Positions 1 to 6,046 of a stretch of 30,003 nt of DNA are shown one piece after another (the first letter of the stretch is position 1; the number at the start of each line of letters is the position of its first letter). The translations under genes and the position numbers were made by a program. The notes under the pieces were generated by a model, which was given only the letters and a program-made list of their open reading frames with translations, was not told the DNA's origin and did no database searches. This DNA comes from a virus. Where the stretch lies: the IMG/VR virus record IMGVR_UViG_3300045283_000084, positions 1 to 30,003 of that record. One strand, written 5' to 3'.

Positions 1-76
1 GCGCATATCCGACAGCTCCAAGACGAGGCGAGAACCGAAGGCATCGAATCCTATCGCAAGGAAGGTTGGGAAATGA
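1..76 (+). CDS. Possible 3' end of an upstream gene (partial)
   Basis: The second reading frame is open from the window edge and stops with TGA at 74-76, overlapping the ATG at 73 as ATGA, the junction type used throughout this genome. The first frame is also open here and runs without a stop into the next gene, and its translation (IRQLQDEARTEG...) looks more protein-like. So either a gene ends here or the next gene starts upstream of the window. The short length does not allow a choice. Confidence 0.25.
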   Translation, partial: RISDSSKTRREPKASNPIARKVGK

Positions 77-603
77 CTAATCCGCCCTCCACTCCCTCTA
101 CCGACACACCGCCAGAGTTGTTTTGCCTCAGGTGCGGCTGGCCTCGTGACGACCATGATGGCACCACGCACGAATACGATAGCGACCTCGTAGGCGCACA
201 AGCCTCCTATAACCTGATGAAGAAAATGAGCACTCTGCACGTTCCTGCACCTACCGACACACCGGACAGGACGACCGAGATGCTTCGAGCATACGGCAAG
301 TTCACGCGCACTATTCGCAAGGCCATCAACAAGCGCGACTGGCCGATGGCGGATGCTGCGCTCATTTCCTTCGGCCACGATCTTTCGGAATTGCCGCCCG
401 GCGATCTGAACGCGCCGAAAATTATCCAATCAGCGCCTACCGACACACCGGAACTGGAAAAGCTACTAAACATGTTGGAGATGTGCAGCGGGGTTCAAAC
501 TGAGGAAGAAGTCGATGCTTGGTGGGATACACGCTCAGCGATCGAAGATTTCGTGGCCTCCCTCCGTGCCGAAGTCGCGCGATTACAGGAGAAACAAAAG
601 TGA
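73..603 (+). CDS. Hypothetical phage protein with repeated PTDTP linkers
   Basis: Function is not recognised. The 176-residue protein has a short N-terminal CLRCGW segment that could be half of a zinc-binding knuckle, a middle helical part, and a charged C-terminal helix. Three copies of a (S/A)PTDTP-type motif, each encoded by the same 14 bases (98-111, 251-264, 437-450), separate the parts, so the gene looks like short modules joined by a repeated linker. The ATG at 73 is supported by a purine-rich AAGGAAGG eight bases upstream. The frame is nonetheless open back to the window edge, so a longer protein is possible. Its stop overlaps the next start as GTGA. Such small soluble proteins are typical of phage early or accessory blocks. 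Confidence 0.6.
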   Translation: MTNPPSTPSTDTPPELFCLRCGWPRDDHDGTTHEYDSDLVGAQASYNLMKKMSTLHVPAPTDTPDRTTEMLRAYGKFTRTIRKAINKRDWPMADAALISFGHDLSELPPGDLNAPKIIQSAPTDTPELEKLLNMLEMCSGVQTEEEVDAWWDTRSAIEDFVASLRAEVARLQEKQK

Positions 604-1025
604 CAGAAAAGGGATTAGGGGTGAACCAAGAAGGGTCAACTACAAGTTCACAATCAAAAGCGTCTGAACCGCTTCCCCGCTGGGTATATCGGCTCAATGC
701 GTTTGAGGAGGCTGTGCGGCACGTTGAATCCTGCGAGTGTGAGTCCATGCCCTGCCACCATGTCATTGACTGGAAGGCCGCGCGAGCCGCCTTGGTGACT
801 GTCATCGGAGAGATGCAGAAAGATGTGCAAGGATGGACGAGGGAATGTTACAGGGCGTCGGCTAGAGCCGGTGCATTTCGCGGGTGCTGCGAGGTGGCTG
901 ATTCCGTCATTGATAACACCAACGCATCGGGGCAGTCGGCGGTCTGGCATGAGACGCGGGACTGGTATGTAAAAGCGCGTCAGAGCGCCAACGAACTTTA
1001 CGCAGGGCCGCGCGATGATGTCTAA
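600..1025 (+). CDS. Hypothetical protein, GTG start
   Basis: This is an uncharacterised protein of 141 residues. The frame is open further upstream, but the GTG at 600 is the best start: an AGGAG lies eight bases before it (587-591) and the codon overlaps the previous stop (GTGA). The protein carries a Cys/His-rich stretch near residue 41 (CECESMPCHH) followed by an amphipathic helical region (DWKAARAALVTVIGEM). The Cys/His cluster might bind metal, but I do not recognise a named fold. It is the last rightward gene before a convergent gap. Confidence 0.6.
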   Translation: MTEKGLGVNQEGSTTSSQSKASEPLPRWVYRLNAFEEAVRHVESCECESMPCHHVIDWKAARAALVTVIGEMQKDVQGWTRECYRASARAGAFRGCCEVADSVIDNTNASGQSAVWHETRDWYVKARQSANELYAGPRDDV

Positions 1026-1232
1026 GAGTGCGTCCGTGGTTCCTGTTGTTGACCCGTTCTTGGTCCACCCCTAAAGAAGTTGCTCTTTTCGTGCGTCGTA
1101 TCTCAGGCTACACCAGCGGGGGAGAAAAATGACAAAACCCATTGCCTTGAAGCTATCACTGTGCGATACTTGACCTTATACGCTACCTTCGGCCTCGTTG
1201 GCCGAGCCCAAAGGCACATCCGGCTGAATGGG
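1026..1232. other. Gap between converging genes with possible mini-ORFs
   Basis: No convincing gene is seen. Very short frames exist: an ATG at 1015 giving 19 codons, a GTG at 1028 whose stop (TGA 1130-1132) overlaps an ATG at 1129, and the 14-codon frame 1129-1173, which has a GGGGGAG Shine-Dalgarno-like run just upstream. Their sequences resemble nothing I know. They could be a decayed small gene or a leader peptide. The rightward block (ends 1025) and the leftward operon (ends 1233) converge here. Confidence 0.35.
1189..1205. terminator. Weak hairpin in the convergent gap
   Basis: TCGGCC and GGCCGA form a six-base-pair stem around a TCGTT loop. It lies between converging transcripts, where a two-way terminator would be expected, but neither strand shows a clear T-run after it. 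The terminator call rests mainly on position. Confidence 0.25.
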
Positions 1233-1409
1233 TCAGAACCCCTTAAGTGATTCCTTGAGCCACACTATCACTGCTTTCGGTATCGGTGAATCTTCCGCAA
1301 GCCATCGGCGCACGGTGCGCTCGTCTCGGGCAAGCATCTTGGTTGCGAATGCCCTAGCTGATAGGCCCGAGCGTTTGATAGCATCACGTAGGAGCTCAAT
1401 ATCAGTCAC
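1233..1409 (-). CDS. Small helix-turn-helix DNA-binding protein
   Basis: This 58-residue leftward protein begins with a GTG at 1409 that overlaps the end of the preceding gene by eight bases; an AGAGG lies seven bases upstream. The sequence around residues 16-48 (GLSARAFATKMLARDERTVRRW, broken here as GLSARAFATK and DERTVRRW) matches the helix-turn-helix pattern of XRE/Cro-type regulators. The DERTVRRW segment, followed by SPIPKAV, is typical of small phage and prophage DNA-binding proteins. It is the last gene of a five-gene leftward operon facing away from the late operon. Role as repressor, Cro-like switch or modulator is inferred; a target could be the divergent promoter region near 2545-2617. 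No other domain is present. Confidence 0.7.
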   Translation of the reverse strand: MTDIELLRDAIKRSGLSARAFATKMLARDERTVRRWLAEDSPIPKAVIVWLKESLKGF

Positions 1410-1632
1410 GGGACAGCCTCTTAGCCTTTCGCGCCATCACGCGCTCCTTTTTGATCTGGGCAACGCGCATCATCGCGCCCAGGGTGTGGATGTGGGAGAA
1501 GGCGATTGGCCCGTAAGTCGTCCGCCTGCCCTTTTCTCTGGTGTAGATGCCCTCTGGTGCCAAGGTGACGATGATCGGGCCGTAGGAGCCGCCCTGAGCC
1601 TCGCGGCGTACCTTCCGTTGGAGTGTGGTCAC
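1402..1632 (-). CDS. Hypothetical basic protein
   Basis: This is a 76-residue protein rich in Lys and Arg, with no family that I recognise. A central YGPI..TL.PEGIY...KGRR pattern suggests a small beta-rich domain, followed by a basic C-terminal helix. It starts with GTG at 1632, separated from the previous stop (TGA) by a single in-frame codon, with GAGGG upstream. It overlaps the downstream helix-turn-helix gene by eight bases. The same tight spacing through the operon supports translation coupling. Confidence 0.6.
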   Translation of the reverse strand: MTTLQRKVRREAQGGSYGPIIVTLAPEGIYTREKGRRTTYGPIAFSHIHTLGAMMRVAQIKKERVMARKAKRLSRD

Positions 1633-1635
1633 GGC

Positions 1636-1830
1636 TCAAGCCCTCGCAACGATAGCCAACTCGCTCCTGTAGGAATGTCTGTCGAGCCACGTCCACATAT
1701 CGGCGTGAGTCCTAAAGCCCTTCCAGAAGCCGCCGTTTGCGGTGCCGATGTTGTCGCTCACCGAGCAGATCCAGCGGGGGTAGAGGCAAGTCATTTCAAT
1801 GGTGAGGGTTGCGGGGAGTTTGCGCGACAT
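1636..1830 (-). CDS. Hypothetical small protein
   Basis: This 64-residue protein has no recognised family. It is rich in aromatic residues in the middle (YPRWICSV, GGFWKGF, MWTWLDRH) and has no obvious membrane segment. A GGAGG motif precedes its ATG. The start is one codon after the TGA of the upstream gene, and the bases around that junction nearly repeat those at the previous junction, including the first three codons (MSR). Confidence 0.55.
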   Translation of the reverse strand: MSRKLPATLTIEMTCLYPRWICSVSDNIGTANGGFWKGFRTHADMWTWLDRHSYRSELAIVARA

Positions 1831-1833
1831 GGT

Positions 1834-2112
1834 TCAGCCCTCCACAGTGAGAGAGGAAGCACGGAGAAGTTCGGGAAGCGTTTGCGCCAAAACGCGATAG
1901 TTATGCGCTTGGCAATCAACGATTTCTTGGAACGCTACGTAGAACGGGCGTCCACGCTGGATGACAACACCCGCATGGAGTTCGGCGGCTTTCTTGGCTT
2001 GGGTGCGATTAGAGAAGGTCTTAGCGCAATGCCCGTATTTGGTATCCTTTCCCAAAACGCGGGTGCCATCGGTCAGACGTACTTCGATGAGTTCGTATTC
2101 GATGCGCGACAT
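1834..2112 (-). CDS. Hypothetical phage protein
   Basis: This 92-residue protein has an N-terminal beta-rich part (YELIEVRLTDGTRVLG), a basic helical stretch (NRTQAKKAAELH), a second strand region (VVIQRGRPFYVAF) and a C-terminal helix. It resembles small uncharacterised proteins seen in phage accessory blocks, but I cannot name a family or function. The ATG at 2112 follows the previous TAA by one codon, with GGGAGGG upstream. It is the second gene of the leftward operon. Confidence 0.6.
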   Translation of the reverse strand: MSRIEYELIEVRLTDGTRVLGKDTKYGHCAKTFSNRTQAKKAAELHAGVVIQRGRPFYVAFQEIVDCQAHNYRVLAQTLPELLRASSLTVEG

Positions 2113-2115
2113 TGG

Positions 2116-2544
2116 TTAACGCCCTCCCTTGCGTGGCTGTTTCGCCAGGTCAAACAGCGAGATCGCGCCGGAATGGGCTCTATCCTCAATGCCCCACGCG
2201 GCCTGCTCGTATCCAGGCAGTCTACGAATGATGCCGGACTCAATCTTGTCAAGCGCTTGGCCGGCTGGAGTGTTCGTATAGTCGGGAACCTCGCAGGATT
2301 GGTATCTCAGGCAATGAACCGCCTTCAAAGCCTCAACCGCGGAAACCTTCGCCATCGGATCGTAGCGATAGCCCGAAACCTCCAAGCTCGAAGTCATCTC
2401 GTCATAGCGGCAATCCACCGAGGCAGCGTTGCCATTAGCCAAGAGCGTGAAGAGCTCGCCGCCGCTCATGTGAAGGTCAACCCGCACATTGATCGCGTTC
2501 ACAACGCAGGAAATGTGGGTCTGGGTGCAGAGGAAAGCAGACAT
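2116..2544 (-). CDS. Uncharacterised phage protein with YQSCE motif
   Basis: This is the first gene of the leftward operon and encodes 142 residues. AAGGAG six bases before the ATG is a strong ribosome-binding site. The order MSAFLC..., then VDCRYDEM, then ALKAVHCLRYQSCEVPDY, then IIRRLPGYEQAAWG matches, from memory, a common uncharacterised phage and plasmid family with a conserved YQSCE..D core. No enzymatic residues are known to me. Expression probably comes from a promoter between 2590 and 2617. The gene lies back to back with the terminase genes, so leftward and late operons may be controlled oppositely. Confidence 0.65.
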   Translation of the reverse strand: MSAFLCTQTHISCVVNAINVRVDLHMSGGELFTLLANGNAASVDCRYDEMTSSLEVSGYRYDPMAKVSAVEALKAVHCLRYQSCEVPDYTNTPAGQALDKIESGIIRRLPGYEQAAWGIEDRAHSGAISLFDLAKQPRKGGR

Positions 2545-2545
2545 T

Positions 2546-2574
2546 TTGACTCCTTTTCATTGCCGGGCTTTATT
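2546..2574 (+). promoter_or_regulatory. Candidate rightward promoter
   Basis: TTGACT (2546-2551) is followed after 17 bases by TTTATT (2569-2574), a fair match to a sigma-70-type promoter. It points at the terminase genes and would give a leader of about 30 bases. The region also contains a short GGGC...GCCC inverted repeat (2565-2578) that could be an operator. This is read by eye and is not proven. Confidence 0.4.
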
Positions 2575-2589
2575 GCCCTGACAAGATGT

Positions 2590-2617
2590 AATATAGGGCA
2601 TATGGCCTAATGCACAA
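2590..2617 (-). promoter_or_regulatory. Candidate leftward promoter
   Basis: On the minus strand TTGTGC (2617-2612) and TATATT (2595-2590) lie 16 bases apart, upstream of the YQSCE-family gene. The -10 match is good and the -35 match is partial. The element overlaps the start codon of the small terminase gene, so transcription in the two directions could interfere. Confidence 0.35.
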
Positions 2618-2975
2618 TACCCAATCTAAAACTCGTCAATCAACTGTTTCCGCTGAAACATCGGTTAAATCTTCGGCTCCGCTTATTCCGCAACCTCACG
2701 GTGGGGCGCTCAGTGCTGGCAATCCAGGCAACAAAGGCGGTGGACGCCCTCCAGCGGCATTTAAAGCCTTTCTAGCGCAGCTCAGGGCTGATCCTAAAGC
2801 GCAAGAGGCTTTCGAGGCGGCTGCACACGACGCAACGTCACGTAACTTTAGTGCAGCGTGGAAAATCGCCGCTGAGTACGACGACGACAAGCCCGCCGAG
2901 AAGCACGCGATCGCAGGAAAGGTAGAGGTGACTGTTCGTATACAGCGGGAAGGAAGGCGGTTGACGAACTCATGA
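2610..2975 (+). CDS. Putative terminase small subunit
   Basis: The 121-residue protein has a disordered Ser/Thr/Gln N-terminus. A basic Gly/Pro-rich segment GNPGNKGGGRPP (about residues 37-48) follows, resembling an AT-hook-like DNA contact, and then helices (FKAFLAQLRADPKAQEAFEAA). Proteins of this shape, directly upstream of the large terminase, often recognise viral DNA for packaging; similar ones are annotated as small terminase. I see no classical helix-turn-helix, so the call leans on position. The start follows only a weak ribosome site. The stop overlaps the next start as ATGA. Confidence 0.55.
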   Translation: MHNTQSKTRQSTVSAETSVKSSAPLIPQPHGGALSAGNPGNKGGGRPPAAFKAFLAQLRADPKAQEAFEAAAHDATSRNFSAAWKIAAEYDDDKPAEKHAIAGKVEVTVRIQREGRRLTNS

Positions 2976-3196
2976 GTACTGGAAGGCGGATAGTCCAGAG
3001 CATCGCCCGTGCTGACTTTGATCGTCTTGTTGCAGCTGGGGTGAAGTGGCCTGAGGCGATGACAGAAGAGGATTACTTCGCCCGATTGTTCGCTCCTGCT
3101 GGCGCCTTCGGCGCCAGTGATAGCCCCGACAAGCTCAACAGTATACCAGAAAACGCGACAAAGTATCCCGCTTCTGGACGATATACCCCGGAATGA
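2972..3196 (+). CDS. Hypothetical protein between terminase genes
   Basis: This 74-residue protein has no family that I recognise. Its first part is helical (IVQSIARADFDRLVAAGV) and its tail is Pro/Ser-rich. It is joined to both neighbours by ATGA overlaps, so its translation is probably coupled to both terminase subunits. It could be a packaging accessory factor or a second small-terminase component, by position only. A perfect hairpin (3099-3117) lies inside its coding sequence and encodes part of an Ala/Gly stretch. Confidence 0.5.
   Translation: MSTGRRIVQSIARADFDRLVAAGVKWPEAMTEEDYFARLFAPAGAFGASDSPDKLNSIPENATKYPASGRYTPE
3099..3117. other. Perfect intragenic hairpin
   Basis: CTGGCGCC and GGCGCCAG pair over eight bases around a three-base TTC loop. 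It lies about 76 bases before the large terminase start. It could slow ribosomes or nucleases between the two terminase genes. No T-run follows, so it is not a typical terminator. Confidence 0.45.
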
Positions 3197-4758
3197 GTGC
3201 CACCATCGCGCCAACAGTAGCCGAAGGCGAGCTCGTACTACCTGAGCCCGTAGCCCAGCAACTCATCTGGTTGGACTCGCCCGCTCTACGCAAAGTGCTG
3301 CGCGTTGGCCGGCGTGGTATGAAGACCCGTTTTGCGTTCATCGCCTCACTCTTGGGTCACGGCCCCGGATGGGAAGATGGCACGCCACAGATGAAAGGGG
3401 TGTTAGCCGGGGGCGATGTCGTCTGGATCGCGCAGAACTACCCCAACCTAGCCACGGTCCTTTGGCGTGAGGAGATCATACCACGGATGGGGCATTTGCC
3501 GTGGATTGACCTGAACACCGTGCGCCACGATGTCGAGATACCAGGAGTCGGGGCGCTCATGCTCCGATCGGGAGACCGTGAAGCCATCGACTCAATCCGC
3601 GGTATCGGGAAACGGCTCTTTGGTGTCATCGTCGATGAAGCGGCTTGGCTCGACTTACGCGGTGCGCTCCAAGATGTCATCATACCAGCCCTGCTCGATA
3701 ACGATGGGTGGCTAATCATCATGTCCACGACCAACGCTGGCCCGGATGGTGGTTACGACGATACCGGGGCACCACAAGTCCCGAGCTATTTCAACTTGCT
3801 CTGCAAAGAGATACAGGCGAAGACGCGAAGCGTGGAGTGGGTGGAGTTCACGGGTACAGCGTTCGATAACCCGACCCTCTCACCCAAGGCGATCCAGGAC
3901 CTGATCGACGAGTACCCGCCGGATAGCCCGAAGTTGATGCAAGAGGTCTACGCTGCTCTCCTCGAAACGGGCGTAGGTCTAGCACTTCCGGGTCTGTCAG
4001 AAGCCACGCACATGGTCAAAGCCTTTCAGCCTCCAGATCATTGGCACCGCTGGTACTCCTTCGATTGGGGCTACCACCACCCGTGGGCTTTTGGCTCCTA
4101 CACGATCGACGAGGACGGACAGGTCTATATGTGCGATGGCGTTACCGGACGAATGGACTTGCCCGAACAGATCGACGAAAAGCTACGGAAAGCTGGTGTC
4201 GATCCACGTTATAACGTCTTCGCCGGTCCCGATGTCTGGCGTACTCGGGTGAGTGAGAAGGGGAAGATCATGGGCCAGTTCGAGGGGCCGACTGTGGCTG
4301 AGCGATTGCAGCAGTTGGGTTGGAAACTGGTGCCAGCCGCTGATGCGAGAGTCGCAGGCTTGAACAACCTACGTCGCTACACGTTCATCGACCCGATCAA
4401 ACAGAATCGCCCACGCTTCTTGTGGATGGATACGCCGAATAATAAGGCGTGCCTCGCACAAGCAGCACGTATGCCGCTCGATCCGAAGAACCCTGAGGAT
4501 GCGTTGAAGGTGAACGCTGACGCAGCGGGTAGAGGTGGAGATGACCTTTGGGACAGTTTGAGGTATGGTTTAATGGCCCGTCCACTGCTATCTTTGGCGC
4601 CACCCGCTCAAGATGAGGAAGGGAAAGCTATGCCGTATGATTTCGACAAGAAGCAACAGCGGAAGCGCGAGACGGGGGACGAAGCGTTGGCGAAGCTGAT
4701 TGGCGTCCCGCAGTCGCTTGTTGCTGGCCGTTACCGCGTGCCGGTGCGTCGCGGATGA
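3193..4758 (+). CDS. terL: Terminase large subunit
   Basis: This is the DNA-packaging motor ATPase and nuclease, 521 residues, usual length for the family. The ATPase part shows a Walker A-like GRRGMKTR (about 39-46), Walker B hydrophobic run VIVDE (145-149) with catalytic Glu149, and a coupling motif MSTT (177-180). The RNase H-like nuclease part shows acidic residues in FDWG (Asp291), AGPDVW (Asp347) and GGDDLWDSL (Asp450, Asp451 and Asp454). All key positions are present, so it should be active. It acts at the portal during packaging and cuts concatemers. The ATG overlaps the preceding stop (ATGA), and its own stop overlaps the next start in the same way. Confidence 0.93.
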   Translation: MSATIAPTVAEGELVLPEPVAQQLIWLDSPALRKVLRVGRRGMKTRFAFIASLLGHGPGWEDGTPQMKGVLAGGDVVWIAQNYPNLATVLWREEIIPRMGHLPWIDLNTVRHDVEIPGVGALMLRSGDREAIDSIRGIGKRLFGVIVDEAAWLDLRGALQDVIIPALLDNDGWLIIMSTTNAGPDGGYDDTGAPQVPSYFNLLCKEIQAKTRSVEWVEFTGTAFDNPTLSPKAIQDLIDEYPPDSPKLMQEVYAALLETGVGLALPGLSEATHMVKAFQPPDHWHRWYSFDWGYHHPWAFGSYTIDEDGQVYMCDGVTGRMDLPEQIDEKLRKAGVDPRYNVFAGPDVWRTRVSEKGKIMGQFEGPTVAERLQQLGWKLVPAADARVAGLNNLRRYTFIDPIKQNRPRFLWMDTPNNKACLAQAARMPLDPKNPEDALKVNADAAGRGGDDLWDSLRYGLMARPLLSLAPPAQDEEGKAMPYDFDKKQQRKRETGDEALAKLIGVPQSLVAGRYRVPVRRG

Positions 4759-5009
4759 CCACAGGCAACGGCAAGATACTCTCACTGAGTGAGCAGGCGG
4801 GGAAGTTGGACTCGCATGGCCGACGCTTGAAGCACAGCGCCACGATCCAAGAGGTTCATGACATTGCGATCGAGGAGTCTGTCAAGGTGAACGAATGGTA
4901 TTGCGAACAACTGCCCGCGTTCGTCGCGAATATGATTGTCGATGGTCTAATCGCTCACGGATTGATTCCCGACCCCAAAGCCCTAGCCGCACCCGATGAC
5001 AAAGCATAA
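4755..5009 (+). CDS. Hypothetical helical protein after terminase
   Basis: This 84-residue protein is predicted by eye to be mostly alpha-helical, including a moderately hydrophobic segment [16 protein letters not shown] near residues 55-70. That segment is too short and polar for a sure membrane span. The family is not recognised. It starts at an ATGA overlap with the large terminase. Its last 14 bases overlap the HNH gene; the ending GCATAA suggests that the original stop was altered when that gene arrived. Confidence 0.55.
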   Translation: MTTGNGKILSLSEQAGKLDSHGRRLKHSATIQEVHDIAIEESVKVNEWYCEQLPAFVANMIVDGLIAHGLIPDPKALAAPDDKA

Positions 5010-5439
5010 TTATCCCGACTTTTGGGATTGGACGGTCCCCGAACCGAATACCGGCTGCCTCCTCTGGCTAGGCCCCGGACAAGGCAACGGCTACGGCTCC
5101 TATCGCCAGCGACAGGCGCATCGCGTAGCGTGGGAGTTGACCCATGGGCCGATTCCGAAAGGGAGCAGACGCCACGACTTCTGTGTGTGCCACACCTGTG
5201 ATGTCCGAGCGTGCGTTAACCCTGAGCATCTATTTCTCGGTTCGCAAACGGATAACATTGCCGACGCTACTCGCAAGAGACGCATGAAGGGCGGCAACCG
5301 CGATAAGACGCATTGCCCACAAGGCCATCCCTATGATGAGGCGAACACCCATCGGCCACCGAGTGGTGGGCGGCAATGTCGTGCATGTCACCGCGCCAAC
5401 GTGCTCAAGCATTATTACGCAGCGAAGGCACTCGCATGA
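4996..5439 (+). CDS. HNH homing-endonuclease-like protein 1
   Basis: This is a 147-residue predicted HNH nuclease. The core reads [14 protein letters not shown] (from residue 41), then [18 protein letters not shown] (65-82), carrying the HNH His/Asn/His positions and CxxC zinc ligands. A second Cys/His cluster lies at residues 107-131 (C107, H111, C128, C131). Free-standing HNH genes of this type in phages often act as mobile selfish elements that cut related genomes. It sits between packaging genes and portal and has no clear ribosome site. Its start lies inside the previous gene and its stop overlaps the next start (ATGA). A related copy lies on the other strand at 18251-18703. Confidence 0.88.
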   Translation: MTKHNYPDFWDWTVPEPNTGCLLWLGPGQGNGYGSYRQRQAHRVAWELTHGPIPKGSRRHDFCVCHTCDVRACVNPEHLFLGSQTDNIADATRKRRMKGGNRDKTHCPQGHPYDEANTHRPPSGGRQCRACHRANVLKHYYAAKALA

Positions 5440-5792
5440 GCCTTCCGTGGGTACCGCGTGAGGCTTTGGCTGCGCTGGATGCGGCATGGCGGACCATCCA
5501 CGCTAGCGATGTGGAGCGTTTCAATGCCTTGCTAGACAAGTATCACGCTCTAAAACTCCAAGGCGCAGAAGCCCCACCACCAGTCGTGCAGGTCACGCCC
5601 CGACAGCTTCAGCCTATCGAGCCCGAAGAGGAAGAGCTGAAAGCCTTAGTCGCGGATCATGCTGGTGACGATTTACGGAAGCGGGCGATCATGCTCAGGC
5701 AGTTGAAGCGTGACCGGCTTGATGGGGTCTCAGTCGAAGAGATACGGCGTCAGATTGAGAACGGCATCCAAGCCGAAGGCGTACCCTCGTGA
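5436..5792 (+). CDS. Hypothetical helical protein
   Basis: This 118-residue protein has two helical halves joined by a Pro-rich linker (PPPVVQVTP) and an acidic stretch [10 protein letters not shown]. The C-terminal half ([15 protein letters not shown]) is highly charged. No family is recognised. The frame extends 60 bases upstream, but the ATG at 5436 is chosen because it overlaps the HNH stop as ATGA, the rule in this operon. Before the HNH gene arrived it was probably coupled directly to the gene ending at 5009. Confidence 0.55.
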   Translation: MSLPWVPREALAALDAAWRTIHASDVERFNALLDKYHALKLQGAEAPPPVVQVTPRQLQPIEPEEEELKALVADHAGDDLRKRAIMLRQLKRDRLDGVSVEEIRRQIENGIQAEGVPS

Positions 5793-6046
5793 AGATTTCT
5801 GAGGTGGATGGGAAGATGCGCGTTTGCCTACGCCCCGATATTTACGAGGGCTACGCGCCCTACCCATGGATGCGTCGTGAGTTCGGCACGCTGACGAGCG
5901 GGCGAGTTCTGTCTTCGGGGCCGCCATATGAGGAGGGGCTATTCGTTCGCGTCAAGTGGGACGGATTCCCAACCCCAGAGAGTTGGCATCTTGAAGATTT
6001 AGTTCCCGCTCTATCACAACAGGCCGGGTCTCGAAAGGCTAACTGA
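5789..6046 (+). CDS. Hypothetical protein upstream of portal
   Basis: This 85-residue protein starts with GTG at a GTGA overlap. It has a compact, aromatic-rich sequence (YEGYAPYPWMRREFG) and a strand-rich end (FVRVKWDGF...WHLEDLV). The latter looks like a small SH3- or chromo-like beta-barrel, but this is impression only. Its stop TGA (6044-6046) overlaps a CTG that probably starts the portal gene. Confidence 0.55.
   Translation: MKISEVDGKMRVCLRPDIYEGYAPYPWMRREFGTLTSGRVLSSGPPYEEGLFVRVKWDGFPTPESWHLEDLVPALSQQAGSRKAN

Noticed and set aside
1028-1173. A possible broken gene across the convergent gap
   Set aside because: Only fragments of 14 to 34 codons are open and none resembles a known family, so I list the gap but do not call a pseudogene.
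1228-2610. A 460-codon plus-strand ORF ending in TAATG at the terminase small-subunit start
   Set aside because: It is fully antisense to five leftward genes with good ribosome sites and family-like sequence. Its own composition (His, Arg, Ser-rich) is typical of a shadow frame, and its length follows from four leftward genes sharing one frame.
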